A stretch of 64,000 nucleotides of DNA from Occultella kanbiaonis (GCF_009708215.1 NZ_CP046175.1:1302001-1366000), one strand, 5' to 3'; positions 43,408-53,152 are shown, counted from the stretch's first letter. Translations and numbers: made by a program. Notes: generated from the letters alone by a model not told the origin.

Positions 43408-45330
43408 GTGAGCGTTGACGCGCCCAGCCGTGAGCAGGTCGACTCGGGTGATCCTGCACAGGCCCTGCGCACCGGCCGGATCGACGGGCTCGACGGCGTG
43501 CGTGCCCTGGCGATCATCGCCGTCCTGATCTTCCACCTGCGTCCCCTGAGTCTGCCCGGCGGGTACCTCGGTGTCGACGTGTTCTTCGTGATCTCCGGGT
43601 TCCTGATCACCACCCTGCTCGTGCGGGAACTGCGCGGGAACCGGCGCATCGACCTGCGCCGGTTCTGGACCCGGCGCGCGCGCAGGCTGCTGCCCGCGCT
43701 CGTGGTCGTGGTGTTCGCGACGGTCTCGCTGGCGGTGTTCGCGGGCGGAGACCTGCTGGTCAACATCGGCCGGCAGGTGACCGGTGCCCTCACGTTCTCC
43801 AACAACTGGCTGGAGATCGGCGCAGGCTCCAGCTATTTCAACGCCACCTCGCCGCAGCTGTTCGTGAACTTCTGGTCCCTGGCCGTGGAGGAGCAGTTCT
43901 ACCTGTTCTGGCCGCTGCTGTTCACGGTGATCATGGCGATCACCAGGACCGGCCGGCAGCGCGTGGGAGTCCTGCTCGCGCTCGCCGCCGCATCCGCGAT
44001 CGCCATGGCCGTGCTGTACAGCCCCGGCCAGGACGCCACCCGCGTGTACTACGGCACCGACACCCACGCGTTCGGCCTGATGATTGGCGCCGCGCTCGCG
44101 GTCAGCGCCGCCGGGCAGTCCTGGAACCTGCTCGCCACCCGGTTCTGGCGACGGGGCCGCGTGTTCATCGCGCTCGCGGCACTGGCCGGCCTGATCGCGC
44201 TGATGCTCTGGATGGACCCGAGCCGCCCGGTCGCCTACCGGGGCGGCATCCTGGCGGCCTCCCTGCTCACCGCGGCGATAGTCGGCGCACTGCCCGGGCC
44301 GACCACAGTGCTCACCGCGGTGCTCTCGCTGCGTCCGCTTGCCTGGATCGGGGAGCGCTCGTACGGGATCTACCTGTGGCACTGGCCCGTGATCCTGCTC
44401 ATCGCTGCGTTCGCACCCCCGGTCGGCATGGACACCCCCGGGCACTGGGTGCAGCGCGGCCTGGCCGTGCTGGCGACGCTCGTGGTCGCGGCAGTCTGCT
44501 ACCGGTGGATCGAGAACCCGATCCGGGAGCTGGGCTTCCGGGAGGCGAGCCGCCGCGCGCTGGATGCGATCGGCGCGCCGGGACGCCTGACCGGTCCGCG
44601 GCTCGGCGTCGCCGCAAGCCTGGCCTGTGTGTCCCTGTTCACCGCGGCGCTCGCGACCGCACCGGACCGCTCCCAGGTGGAGATCGCGCTCGCCGACGCG
44701 GCCGCGATCGTCGAGGACACCGGGGCCGTCGCCGACGAGGGCGAGTCGGCCACCGACGGCACCGACGAGGCGGCCACGGAGGCGCCGGCCACCCAGGAGC
44801 CGCCGGCCGAGGCGGGCGATGACGGGGATCCCCCCGCGCCACCGGTGGCGCTCGGGGAGCAGATCTCCGGGTTCGGTGACTCGATGCTCTATGTGGCAGC
44901 GCCCGGCCTGTCCGCCGACCTGCCGGGCATCGGCATCGACGCCCGGTCGAACCGGCAGTGGCCGGACGTCCTGGCGGCCGTCCAGGCCGCCGTGGAGGCC
45001 GGCTCCGTGCGTGAGTACGTGGTGATCGCCGCGGGCACGAACGCTGGCGTGCGGGAGCCGGACCTCGTCCGGGCGGCCCTCGACCTGCTCGGCCCGGACC
45101 GGTCCGTGGTACTCGTGAACATCTACGGGTCGAGCAGCTGGGTGCCGGAGTCCAACCAGAACCTGGCCGACGTCGCCGCCGAGTACCCGAACGTCGCAGT
45201 GGCGGACTGGAACGCCGCGGCGACCGCGCATCCCGAGCAGCTCCAGCCGGACCTGATCCACCCGAACATGGACGGCATGTACCTGTTCTCGGACGTGGTC
45301 CAGGCCGCGCTGGCGACACTGACCGCCTGA
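43408..45330 (+). CDS. Acyltransferase family 3 protein with SGNH domain (OatA-like O-acetyltransferase)
   Basis: 640 residues. Residues about 20-400 form the multi-span acyltransferase-3 membrane domain (GLDGVRALAIIAVLIFHLRP with the catalytic-type His in IFHLRP; GGYLGVDVFFVISGFLIT; WSLAVEEQFYLFWPLL; GERSYGIYLWHWPVILLI). A charged, low-complexity linker (about 425-475) leads to an extracellular SGNH esterase domain (GFGDSMLYVAAPGL, AAGTNAG, PDLIHPNMDGMYL with the D-x-x-H of the active site). This two-domain form is typical of OatA-like peptidoglycan or glycan O-acetyltransferases. GTG at 43408 with GGAGGAGA. A TAGGCT -10 box at 43364-43369 may be its promoter. Confidence 0.92.
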   Translation: MSVDAPSREQVDSGDPAQALRTGRIDGLDGVRALAIIAVLIFHLRPLSLPGGYLGVDVFFVISGFLITTLLVRELRGNRRIDLRRFWTRRARRLLPALVVVVFATVSLAVFAGGDLLVNIGRQVTGALTFSNNWLEIGAGSSYFNATSPQLFVNFWSLAVEEQFYLFWPLLFTVIMAITRTGRQRVGVLLALAAASAIAMAVLYSPGQDATRVYYGTDTHAFGLMIGAALAVSAAGQSWNLLATRFWRRGRVFIALAALAGLIALMLWMDPSRPVAYRGGILAASLLTAAIVGALPGPTTVLTAVLSLRPLAWIGERSYGIYLWHWPVILLIAAFAPPVGMDTPGHWVQRGLAVLATLVVAAVCYRWIENPIRELGFREASRRALDAIGAPGRLTGPRLGVAASLACVSLFTAALATAPDRSQVEIALADAAAIVEDTGAVADEGESATDGTDEAATEAPATQEPPAEAGDDGDPPAPPVALGEQISGFGDSMLYVAAPGLSADLPGIGIDARSNRQWPDVLAAVQAAVEAGSVREYVVIAAGTNAGVREPDLVRAALDLLGPDRSVVLVNIYGSSSWVPESNQNLADVAAEYPNVAVADWNAAATAHPEQLQPDLIHPNMDGMYLFSDVVQAALATLTA

Positions 45331-45374
45331 GGTCGCGGTCGGGGGCGGCGTCGGGCACCCGCCCCGGTGCGCGG

Positions 45375-45407
45375 TACAGTTCGAGGGAAAGTCTCGATGT
45401 CGAGGCA
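45375..45407 (+). promoter_or_regulatory. sucC promoter with TamR-like operator
   Basis: -10 box TACAGT at 45375-45380; transcription would begin near 45387. The 18-mer 45390-45407 (AGTCTCGATGTCGAGGCA) overlaps the first transcribed bases. Its 13-mer core TCTCGATGTCGAG (45392-45404) is identical to that at mdh. A repressor bound here would block early elongation or initiation. Confidence 0.6.
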
Positions 45408-45443
45408 TCCGATGACAGCGGGCAATAGAAGGGCGCGACGCAG

Positions 45444-46619
45444 GTGGACCTGTTCGAATACCAGGCACGAGATCTGTTCGAGAAGCACGGCGTACCCGTG
45501 CTGGGCGGCATCGTCGCCACCACACCCGAGGAGGCCAGGGCCGCGGCGGAGCAGCTGCTCGGTGACTCCGGCGGGGTCGTGGTCGTCAAGGCGCAGGTGA
45601 AGATCGGTGGCCGCGGCAAGGCCGGCGGTGTCAAGGTGGCGAAGTCCGCGCAGGAGGCGGCCGACCGTGCGTCGGAGATCCTCGGCATGGACATCAAGGG
45701 CCACACCGTGCACCGGGTCATGATCGCCGCTGGCGCCGACATCGCGGAGGAGTACTACTTCTCCGTGCTGCTGGACCGCTCCGAGCGCCGTTACCTCGCC
45801 ATGGCCAGCGTCGAGGGCGGCATGGAGATCGAGGAACTCGCGGTCGAGCGTCCGGAGGCGCTGGCCCGGGTGCCCGTCGACCCGCAGGTCGGGATCGACC
45901 AGGCCAAGGCCGACGAGATCGTCGCGGCTGCCGGCTTCGCCGCCGACGTCGCCCCGAAGGTCGCCGCCGCCATCCAGAAGCTGTGGACCGTCTACCGCGA
46001 GGAGGACGCCACGCTGGTCGAGGTGAACCCGCTCGTCAAGACGGGCGCCGGGGACATCGTGGCGCTGGACGGCAAGGTCACCCTTGACACGAACGCCGAC
46101 TTCCGGCACGCCGACCACGCCGAGCTCGAGGACAAGGCCGCCGCCGACCCGCTCGAGGCGAAGGCCAAGGCCGCCGGCCTCAACTACGTCAAGCTCGACG
46201 GCGAGGTCGGCATCATCGGCAACGGCGCGGGCCTCGTGATGAGCACCCTGGACGTCGTCGCCTACGCCGGGCAGGCGCACGGCGGCGTCAAGCCCGCCAA
46301 CTTCCTCGACATCGGGGGCGGCGCGTCCGCCGCGGTGATGTCCGCCGGACTCGACGTCATCCTGAACGACCCGCAGGTCAAGAGCGTCTTCGTGAACGTC
46401 TTCGGTGGCATCACCGCCTGTGACGAGGTCGCGAACGGCATCGTGCAGGCCCTCGAGATCCTCGGCGACAAGGAGAACAAGCCGCTCGTCGTCCGCCTCG
46501 ACGGCAACGCGGTGGAGGAGGGCCGGGCGATCCTCGCCCGCGCCGCCCACCCGCTGGTCACCGTCGTGGACACCATGGACGGCGCCGCCGACAAGGCCGC
46601 CGAACTGGCGAACAGCTGA
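45444..46619 (+). CDS. sucC: Succinate-CoA ligase (ADP-forming), beta subunit
   Basis: TCA-cycle enzyme: succinyl-CoA + ADP (or GDP) + Pi to succinate + CoA + ATP. 391 residues with N-terminal ATP-grasp ([64 protein letters not shown]) and C-terminal CoA-ligase domain ([18 protein letters not shown], then [36 protein letters not shown]). GTG start (45444) with AGAAGGG upstream. Followed 41 bases later by sucD. The shared promoter has the TamR-like box. Confidence 0.97.
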   Translation: MDLFEYQARDLFEKHGVPVLGGIVATTPEEARAAAEQLLGDSGGVVVVKAQVKIGGRGKAGGVKVAKSAQEAADRASEILGMDIKGHTVHRVMIAAGADIAEEYYFSVLLDRSERRYLAMASVEGGMEIEELAVERPEALARVPVDPQVGIDQAKADEIVAAAGFAADVAPKVAAAIQKLWTVYREEDATLVEVNPLVKTGAGDIVALDGKVTLDTNADFRHADHAELEDKAAADPLEAKAKAAGLNYVKLDGEVGIIGNGAGLVMSTLDVVAYAGQAHGGVKPANFLDIGGGASAAVMSAGLDVILNDPQVKSVFVNVFGGITACDEVANGIVQALEILGDKENKPLVVRLDGNAVEEGRAILARAAHPLVTVVDTMDGAADKAAELANS

Positions 46620-46660
46620 GCCCCGAGAACCTACGAGACGCAGAAGAGACAACTGAGAAC

Positions 46661-47551
46661 ATGGCGATCTTCCTCAACGAGACCTCGAAGGTCATCGTCC
46701 AGGGCATGACCGGCTCCGAGGGTCAGAAGCACACCACCCGGATGCTGGCTTCCGGCACCACCATCGTCGGCGGCGTGAACCCCCGCAAGGCCGGCACCGC
46801 CGTCGACTTCGACGTCGACGGCACCACCACCTCCGTGCCCGTGTTCGGCACGGTGGCCGACGCCGTCGCCACCACCGGCGCCGACGTGTCGGTGATCTTC
46901 GTCCCGCCCGCGTTCACCAAGGACGCGGTGATCGAGGCCATCGACGCCGGCGTGCCGCTCGTGGTCATCATCACCGAGGGCGTGCCGGTCGACGACACGG
47001 CGGTCTTCTACAACTACGCCGCCAGCAAGGGCGTGCGACTCGTCGGCCCGAACTGCCCCGGTCTGATCAGCCCCGGACGCTCGAACGTCGGCATCATCCC
47101 GGCGAACATCGCCGGCGCCGGCCCGATCGGGCTGGTCTCCAAGTCCGGCACGCTGACCTACCAGATGATGTACGAACTCCGGGAGTTCGGATTCTCCACG
47201 GCCATCGGCATCGGCGGCGACCCGATCATCGGGACCACCCACATCGATGCCCTCGAGGCGTTCGAGGCGGACCCGGAGACCAAGGTCATCGTCATGATCG
47301 GTGAGATCGGCGGCGACGCCGAGGAGCGGGCTGCGGCCTTCATCGCCGAGCACGTCACGAAGCCCGTCGTCGGCTACGTGGCCGGCTTCACCGCCCCAGA
47401 GGGCAAGACGATGGGCCACGCCGGCGCGATCGTGTCCGGCTCGTCCGGCACCGCCGAGGCCAAGAAGGTCGCCCTCGAAGCCGCAGGCGTGAAGGTCGGC
47501 AAGACCCCGAGCGAGACCGCCGCGCTCGCGCGCGACCTGCTCGGCGGCTGA
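46661..47551 (+). CDS. sucD: Succinate-CoA ligase, alpha subunit
   Basis: 296 residues. CoA-binding domain with [20 protein letters not shown], then the active-site region [11 protein letters not shown] and the phosphohistidine-loop end [20 protein letters not shown] (catalytic His in GHAGAI). It forms the heterodimer with SucC. Terminator hairpin directly after the stop. Confidence 0.97.
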   Translation: MAIFLNETSKVIVQGMTGSEGQKHTTRMLASGTTIVGGVNPRKAGTAVDFDVDGTTTSVPVFGTVADAVATTGADVSVIFVPPAFTKDAVIEAIDAGVPLVVIITEGVPVDDTAVFYNYAASKGVRLVGPNCPGLISPGRSNVGIIPANIAGAGPIGLVSKSGTLTYQMMYELREFGFSTAIGIGGDPIIGTTHIDALEAFEADPETKVIVMIGEIGGDAEERAAAFIAEHVTKPVVGYVAGFTAPEGKTMGHAGAIVSGSSGTAEAKKVALEAAGVKVGKTPSETAALARDLLGG

Positions 47552-47557
47552 GCCAGC

Positions 47558-47600
47558 GGTCCGCGTGGGTGGTGCAGCACCAACGCTGCCCACGCGGACC
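47558..47600 (+). terminator. Terminator hairpin after sucD
   Basis: GGTCCGCGTGGG (47558-47569) pairs perfectly with CCCACGCGGACC (47589-47600). Inside it a small hairpin TGGTG-CAG-CACCA (47570-47582) is possible. Starts 7 bases after the sucD stop; no U-tract. Confidence 0.8.
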
Positions 47601-47633
47601 ATCGCACCTTCCCTGCCCTTTCATTTATAACAG

Positions 47634-47675
47634 AATTCGCGCAGCCTCATGAGGCGCGAATTTCCGATCTAGGGT
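47634..47675 (+). promoter_or_regulatory. Promoter of the HelD-like gene with an unusual AT-rich inverted repeat
   Basis: AATTCGCG (47634-47641) and CGCGAATT (47655-47662) flank the palindrome CCTCATGAGG (47645-47654), with a CAG insertion on the left. A -10-like TAGGGT is at 47670-47675. The repeat therefore covers the -35 region, where a repressor or activator would bind. The preceding TTTCATTTATAAC is very AT-rich for this genome. No LexA box is visible. Confidence 0.5.
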
Positions 47676-47702
47676 GACCAACCTCAGATTGGAGTGACGG
47701 GC

Positions 47703-49901
47703 ATGAATCCCTTGCGAACCAGCGCCTTCGACCTTCCCGACCGCCTCACCGCCAAGGCCGACGAGGCCCTCATCGGTGCCGACGAACACCACTTCGCAGC
47801 GATCGAGGCGACCCTCGCCGAACAGATCGCCGACCTCTCCGACCGGCTCGAGGTCACCCGGCGGTCCCCGGGCCGCAGCGGCCAGGCCGCCCTCGAGCGG
47901 GACCAGGAGATCCACCGGCTCACCGCCCGGCTGCGTCTGCTCCGGCGGTTCGGGCTCGACCTCTGCCTCGGGCGCATGGTCGCCCCCGACTGCCCCGACA
48001 GCCCCGACGGCCGGCCCGGCTCGGCCACCACCCCCGTGTACGTGGGCCGGCTCGGACTCACCGCCGGCGACGGCCGGCGCCTGCTCGTCGACTGGCGCTC
48101 ACCGGCCGCCGAACCGTTCTTCGGAGCCACGCACGCCAACCCGATGGGCCTGACCAGCCGTCGCCGCTACCGCTGGACCGGTGGCCGGATCACCGACTAC
48201 TGGGACGAGGTCTTCACCAGTGACGGCCTGGCGGGGCTCGACGGCAATCCCGCCCTCGATGACCAGTCCGCCTTCATCGCCAGCCTCGGCAGCAGCCGGT
48301 CGCCCCGGATGCGGGACGTGCTCGGCACCATCGCCGCCGATCAGGACGCGATCATCCGCGCCGGCTCGGACGGCGCCCTCGTCGTCGACGGCGGCCCCGG
48401 CACCGGCAAGACCGTGGTCGCCCTGCACCGCACCGCCTACCTGCTCTACTCCGACCCCCGGCTCGGCCACCGCCGGGGTGGTGTGCTCTTCGTCGGCCCC
48501 CATCAGCCCTACCTCGCCTACGTCTCCGACGTCCTGCCGAGCCTCGGCGAGGAGGGCGTACAGACCGCCACGATCCGCGACCTGGTGCCCGAAGGGCGCG
48601 CGGCCCGCGCCGAGACGGACCCGGACGTCGCCCGCCTGAAGTCCTCGGCCGAGATGGTCGGCGCGATCGAGCGGGCCGTCGCGTTCTACGAGCAACCCCC
48701 AGCCGAGGCGGTCGCGGTCACCACCGAGTGGGCCGACTTCCGGGTGGACCCGGACGCCTGGGCGGAGGCGTTCTCCGCGCGCGATGCGACCACCCCGCAC
48801 AACGAGGCCCGCGAGGACATCCTCGAGGAACTGCTCACCATCCTGCTCGACTCCTTCGACGGCGAGGAGGACGCCGAGACGGTGCGTGCCGCGCTGCGCC
48901 GCAGCGCCGACCTGCGCGGCGCCCTGACCAGCGCCTGGCCCACGCTCGAGGCGACCGACGTCGTCGGCGACCTCTGGTCCGTCCCCGCCTACCTGCGCCT
49001 GAGCGCTCCGTGGCTGAGCAGGGACGAGATCCGGAGCCTGCAGCGCGACGAGCCCCAGGCGTGGACCGAGGCCGACCTCCCGCTCCTGGATGCTGCGCGC
49101 CTACGCCTCGGGGACCCGGAGGCCTCGCGACGCCGTCGCCGGCGTGAGGCGGCGCTCGCCGAGCAACGTGCGCACATGGACGACGTGGTCGCGGACCTCA
49201 TCGCCACCGACGACAGCGAGATGGGCGTCATGCAGATGCTGCGCGTGGACGACATGCGCGACAAGCTCGTCGACTCCAGCGCCGTGGGAACGGACGTCGT
49301 CGTCGACCCGCTCGCCGGCCCATTCGCGCACATCGTCGTGGACGAGGCACAGGAACTGACCGACGCCCAGTGGCAGATGCTGCTGCTGCGGTGCCCCTCC
49401 CGCAGCTTCACCGTGGTCGGGGACCGGGCCCAGGCCCGGCACGGCTTCAGGGAGTCCTGGCAGGAGCGCCTGGAGAGGATCGGGCTCGACCGGATGCACC
49501 TGGCCTCGCTGACCATCAACTACCGCACGCCGGAGGAGGTCATGACGCAGGCCGAACCGGTGATCCGCGCGGTCCTCCCGGACGCGAACGTGCCGACCTC
49601 GATCCGCAGCACCGGCACGCCGGTGCGGCACGGCGACACCGGCGAGCTCGAGGAGATCCTGGACGGCTGGCTCGCCGACAACGCCGAGGGGATCGCGTGC
49701 GTGATCGGAACCGGGCGGCTCGGCCGGCCCGGCGGGGACCGGGTCCGGGCGCTGACCCCGGAGCTGGCGAAGGGCCTCGAGTTCGACCTGGTGGTCCTCA
49801 TCGACCCGGAGTCGTTCGGCACCGGGATCGAGGGCGCGGTCGACCGCTACGTGGCGATGACCCGCGCCACCCAGGAACTCGTGATCCTCACGAGTTCCTG
49901 A
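47703..49901 (+). CDS. UvrD/HelD-like superfamily 1 helicase (RNA polymerase-recycling type)
   Basis: 732 residues. It starts with the helical coiled-coil arm (TLAEQIADLSDRLEVTRRSP) that reaches into the RNA polymerase in HelD, then VYVGRLGLTAGDGRRLLVDW (conserved in HelD). Motif I GGPGTGKTVVALHRTAYLLY, motif II VVDEAQELTDAQWQMLLLRC, motif III TVVGDRAQARHGF, motif VI VDRYVAMTRATQELVIL. Actinobacterial HelD (class II) dislodges stalled or rifampicin-bound RNA polymerase. The ATG at 47703 is preceded by GGAG. Own promoter with inverted repeat. It might instead be a DNA repair helicase; the HelD reading is likelier. Confidence 0.85.
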   Translation: MNPLRTSAFDLPDRLTAKADEALIGADEHHFAAIEATLAEQIADLSDRLEVTRRSPGRSGQAALERDQEIHRLTARLRLLRRFGLDLCLGRMVAPDCPDSPDGRPGSATTPVYVGRLGLTAGDGRRLLVDWRSPAAEPFFGATHANPMGLTSRRRYRWTGGRITDYWDEVFTSDGLAGLDGNPALDDQSAFIASLGSSRSPRMRDVLGTIAADQDAIIRAGSDGALVVDGGPGTGKTVVALHRTAYLLYSDPRLGHRRGGVLFVGPHQPYLAYVSDVLPSLGEEGVQTATIRDLVPEGRAARAETDPDVARLKSSAEMVGAIERAVAFYEQPPAEAVAVTTEWADFRVDPDAWAEAFSARDATTPHNEAREDILEELLTILLDSFDGEEDAETVRAALRRSADLRGALTSAWPTLEATDVVGDLWSVPAYLRLSAPWLSRDEIRSLQRDEPQAWTEADLPLLDAARLRLGDPEASRRRRRREAALAEQRAHMDDVVADLIATDDSEMGVMQMLRVDDMRDKLVDSSAVGTDVVVDPLAGPFAHIVVDEAQELTDAQWQMLLLRCPSRSFTVVGDRAQARHGFRESWQERLERIGLDRMHLASLTINYRTPEEVMTQAEPVIRAVLPDANVPTSIRSTGTPVRHGDTGELEEILDGWLADNAEGIACVIGTGRLGRPGGDRVRALTPELAKGLEFDLVVLIDPESFGTGIEGAVDRYVAMTRATQELVILTSS

Positions 49902-49956
49902 CTCACCCGCGCGCCGAACGGCCTCCGCGGGCCGATCCGGGTGACCATGGGAGGCG

Positions 49957-51228
49957 ATGAGTACCACCACCCGCCCGCCGACGATCCCACCGCGCGTCAT
50001 CGAGCATGAGGCCTATGGCAGCGGCGGTCGCCCGACGTTCCGGCTGCCGGAGCACTCCGTGCGCGGACTGCTCGCCGGCGCGGAGGCCGTGTTGTTCGGA
50101 TGGTTGGTGCTGGTGATCCCGGCCGTGGCCGCGTACGTTGCCACGGCCGCCGCGCCGGCGCTCGGTGAGGCCGGCTGGCTGGAGGCCGCCCGGGTGGGCA
50201 CCGCGGCGTGGCTGCTCGGCCACGGGGCGTCGTTCTCCGCCGGCGGCCTGCAGATCAGTCTGGTCCCGATCGGGGTCACCGCGCTGTCGGTGTTCCTGGT
50301 GTCGGCTGCGGTGCGCCGCGCCCAGCTCACCGGGTGGGCGGCGCTGCTGATCGCGTCGGCGACGTACGTCGCCGTCACCGGTCTGCTCGTCGCGTTCGCG
50401 GGGGTCGACGGCGGAGCCCGGGCTCTCGCCGGTGCGCTCGTGGTGGCCGTGGCCGGGTCGCTGCTCGGTCAGCGCGGCCGGTACCCGCGTCTGCCCGCCG
50501 CCGTGACCCGGGTCGTCGAGGTGGTCCCGGACTGGTTCGTCCTGGGTCTGCGGGCCGGCGTGCGGATCCTGGTGGCACTGGCGGTCCTGTCGCTGGCAGC
50601 CGTCGTGGCCGCGGTCGTCATCTCGTTCGACCGGATCCTCGACCTCCAGGCGGGTCTGCACACCGACGGGGTGAGCACCGTGATCGCCGTGTTCGCCCAA
50701 TTGCTGCTCGTCCCGACGCTGATGATGTGGGCGCTCGCGTTCCTGACCGGCCCGGGGTTCTCGGTGGGGGAGGGGACGGCATTCGCCCCGACCGGGATCG
50801 ACGCCGGGCCGCTCCCGGTTGTGCCGGTGCTCGGCGCGCTGCCGGAGCCCGGCAGCCTCGTCGGCGAACTGGGCCTCGTGGTGGTGATCGGGGTGCTCGT
50901 GGGCGCGGCCGTCGGGTGGTGGCTGCACCGGGCAGCCGCGCAGGAGGACCTACCCCGCTCGTTCGCCGCGGTCGCGGTGGCCGTGGCACTGACCGCGGTC
51001 GTCGTGGCCGTGGCGGTCGGTGCCGGCTCGGGCGGGATCGGGCCCGGCCGGATGGCGGTCGTCGGGGCCGACGCGGTCGCGGTGGCCGTCGCCGTCGGCT
51101 GGCAGGTGCTGCTCGGAGCGGCGGTGGTGGTGGTCCTCGCACACCCGACCACGGCCCGCGCCTTCAGTGCCCTGCGCGGTGTGGTGCGGTCCTGGTGGGG
51201 CGAGGTCCGGCCCGACGAGCGGTCCTGA
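49957..51228 (+). CDS. DUF6350 membrane protein (PerM-like)
   Basis: 423 residues, about nine to ten spans, beginning AEAVLFGWLVLVIPAVAAYV, and a Gly-rich signature in span two (LLGHGASFSAGGLQISLVPI). In mycobacteria the counterpart next to purN (PerM) supports division and membrane stress tolerance; that role here is by analogy and position (directly upstream of purN with sucCD further up). The ATG at 49957 has GACCAT (49943-49948) 8 bases before it and a GGGAGG too close to act well. Confidence 0.8.
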   Translation: MSTTTRPPTIPPRVIEHEAYGSGGRPTFRLPEHSVRGLLAGAEAVLFGWLVLVIPAVAAYVATAAAPALGEAGWLEAARVGTAAWLLGHGASFSAGGLQISLVPIGVTALSVFLVSAAVRRAQLTGWAALLIASATYVAVTGLLVAFAGVDGGARALAGALVVAVAGSLLGQRGRYPRLPAAVTRVVEVVPDWFVLGLRAGVRILVALAVLSLAAVVAAVVISFDRILDLQAGLHTDGVSTVIAVFAQLLLVPTLMMWALAFLTGPGFSVGEGTAFAPTGIDAGPLPVVPVLGALPEPGSLVGELGLVVVIGVLVGAAVGWWLHRAAAQEDLPRSFAAVAVAVALTAVVVAVAVGAGSGGIGPGRMAVVGADAVAVAVAVGWQVLLGAAVVVVLAHPTTARAFSALRGVVRSWWGEVRPDERS

Positions 51229-51243
51229 CCGCCCGCGAACTGC

Positions 51244-51762
51244 TCAGCCGTCGGTGCCGTAGCGCTCGGCCACGGCCTCGCTGAACTGCTGTTCGCACCG
51301 GTCCTGGGCCGCGATCGTCAGCGCCGAGTCGAGACATTGCTGGCGTTCCACCTGGGCCGGCCACAGCGAGAGCAGTGTGACCGAGGAGAACAGCATCAGG
51401 GCGGAGAGCACCATGCCGCCGGTCAGGAACACCGAGATCATGCCGCGCACGCCGGCCCGCCGGATCCGGCCAAGGGTGCGCAGGCCCACCACGATGGCAC
51501 CGGCGGCGAACACCGGGGCCGCCACCTGCCACGGGATCGGCAGCCCTGACGTGAGCACCGCGGCGAGCAGCAGCAGGCCGAAGAACATGACCGAGCGGCT
51601 GATCTCGATGAGCTGTTCGGGTGTCGGTGCCGGCCGGGGCGGCTCGGCCCGGCGATCCGTCCCGATGCGGGCAGCCGACGGCAGGCCGGGTGGTCGTGCG
51701 CTGTGCCGATCCGGGTCCGGTTTCGGCCGCGACGGGTCCGGCGGGGCATAGGGATTGCTCAT
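51244..51762 (-). CDS. Uncharacterised two- to three-span membrane protein
   Basis: 172 residues. The first 60 are Pro/Arg-rich and cytoplasmic. Spans: VMFFGLLLLAAVLTSGLPIP, WQVAAPVFAAGAIVVGL and ISVFLTGGMVLSALMLFSSV. The C-terminus has two cysteines (QQCLDSALTIAAQDRCEQQF) outside or in the cytoplasm. ATG at 51762 with GGAGGAGGG upstream. Convergent with the DUF6350 gene and divergent from purN. No family recognised. Confidence 0.75.
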   Translation of the reverse strand: MSNPYAPPDPSRPKPDPDRHSARPPGLPSAARIGTDRRAEPPRPAPTPEQLIEISRSVMFFGLLLLAAVLTSGLPIPWQVAAPVFAAGAIVVGLRTLGRIRRAGVRGMISVFLTGGMVLSALMLFSSVTLLSLWPAQVERQQCLDSALTIAAQDRCEQQFSEAVAERYGTDG

Positions 51763-51866
51763 CCGACCCTCCTCCGGCGTCCAGCGGCCACGACCAGTGT
51801 CCATTCTCCCAGATCCGGGACCCGCGCTCGCCACTCCCACATCCGCACGGACTACAGTCGGACGCT

Positions 51867-52526
51867 GTGTCCACTCCCACGCCCGCCCACGCCGGATCAG
51901 ACGTCCACGCAGGCCGTGGCCCCACCCGGGTCGTGGTCCTCATCTCCGGCGGCGGCTCGAACCTCGCCGCACTGCTCGAGGCGGCGACCGACCCGGGCTA
52001 CGGCGCGACCGTCGTGGCCGTCGGTGCGGACCGCCCCGGGTGCGCCGGACTCGACATCGCCAGGGCAGCGGGCATCCCGACCTTCGTCGAACGCCTCGGC
52101 GACCACCCCGACCGGGACACCTGGGACGCGGCCCTGACCCACGCCGTCGCCGAGCACTCACCCGACCTGGTGATCTCCGCGGGCTTCCTGAAGCTCGTCG
52201 GCGCCCGGTTCCTGGCCCAGTTCGGCGGGCGGTACCTGAACACGCACAACGCCCTGCTGCCGGCGTTCCCGGGCATCCACGGCCCGCGGGAGGCGCTTGC
52301 CTACGGTGTGAAGCTCGCCGGAGCGACGCTGTTCGTCGTCGATGAGGGCGTGGACACCGGCGTGATCATCGCCCAGTGCGCGGTCCCGGTGCTCGACGAC
52401 GACACCGAGGAGTCCCTGACCGAGCGGATCAAGGTCGCCGAGCGGGCCCAGCTCGTGGAGTACACCGGACGGCTGGCGCGACACCCGTGGCGGGTCGAGG
52501 GCCGGCGTTTCGTCATCGACCGCTGA
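51867..52526 (+). CDS. purN: Phosphoribosylglycinamide formyltransferase
   Basis: GAR + 10-formyl-THF to FGAR, third step of purine synthesis. 219 residues. VVVLISGGGSNLAALLEA is the phosphate-binding loop; YLNTHNALLPAFPGIHG supplies the catalytic Asn and His (N-x-H); DEGVDTGVIIAQ supplies the Asp. GTG start at 51867, TACAGT (51853-51858) 8 bases before it, no Shine-Dalgarno: leaderless. Upstream frames run into the divergent gene. It is separated from purH by two minus-strand genes and the riboswitch region, so the two are not a simple operon. Confidence 0.96.
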   Translation: MSTPTPAHAGSDVHAGRGPTRVVVLISGGGSNLAALLEAATDPGYGATVVAVGADRPGCAGLDIARAAGIPTFVERLGDHPDRDTWDAALTHAVAEHSPDLVISAGFLKLVGARFLAQFGGRYLNTHNALLPAFPGIHGPREALAYGVKLAGATLFVVDEGVDTGVIIAQCAVPVLDDDTEESLTERIKVAERAQLVEYTGRLARHPWRVEGRRFVIDR

Positions 52527-52555
52527 CGCCGGCTGCGACGTCTGACACCGGCCCG

Positions 52556-53101
52556 TCAGGTGCGCGCAGGCGCCAACAGCGCCGGGCCCCCGGAGCCGAT
52601 CGGCCGGGTGAGCACGTCGGTCGGCTGGCTCGGATCGTCCAGCCAGTCGATGCGCTTCCACCAGCGGAATCCGACCTTGTCCGCCACGCGCCGCGAGGCC
52701 GCGTTCCGGGGATCGATCAGGCAGAGCAGCTCGCCATCGGTGAACCGGTCGGCACTGGCGAGCAACGCCGTCGTAGACTCGGTGGCGTACCCGCGGCCGC
52801 GGGCCTCGGGGACGAACCGCCAGCCCCACTCGAGCCGGTCGAGTCCGTCGACCACGGCCGTGCCGACGCCGGTGTAGCCGACGATCGCGCCCGTCGCCCG
52901 CTCGATCACCGGTTGCTTGGCGTACGGGACGGCCTCGACCAGGAGCAGCATCCCGTCGAAGCGCGCGTTGGCCGACACGGCGTCGTGCACGCCGTCGGAG
53001 AAGACGGTGAACGCCTCGTCGGTGAACATCGCGACGAACCGGTCGCGATCCTCCTCGACCGGATGCCGGATCGTGAGCCGGTCGGTCTCGATCGTCGACA
53101 T
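52556..53101 (-). CDS. GNAT family acetyltransferase (RimJ/RimL type)
   Basis: 181 residues. MSTIETDRLTIRHPVEEDRD is the usual first strand, EWGWRFVPEARGRGYATEST has the acetyl-CoA loop R-G-x-G-Y/A, and LCLIDPRNAASRRVADKVGF is the conserved N-x2-S...G[FY] end. These enzymes acetylate protein N-termini or small molecules. ATG at 53101; TAGCAT (53114-53109) 7 bases before it: probably leaderless. Confidence 0.88.
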   Translation of the reverse strand: MSTIETDRLTIRHPVEEDRDRFVAMFTDEAFTVFSDGVHDAVSANARFDGMLLLVEAVPYAKQPVIERATGAIVGYTGVGTAVVDGLDRLEWGWRFVPEARGRGYATESTTALLASADRFTDGELLCLIDPRNAASRRVADKVGFRWWKRIDWLDDPSQPTDVLTRPIGSGGPALLAPART

Positions 53102-53152
53102 GAGCGCGATGCTACTTCGCAGGTCGGAAGGACGCCGGGTGGGCGGCCCGTG

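Noticed and set aside
43363-45525. 720-codon minus-strand frame over the acyltransferase
   Set aside because: Low-complexity His/Arg/Gln/Asp-rich translation typical of an antisense frame; the plus-strand acyltransferase is certain.
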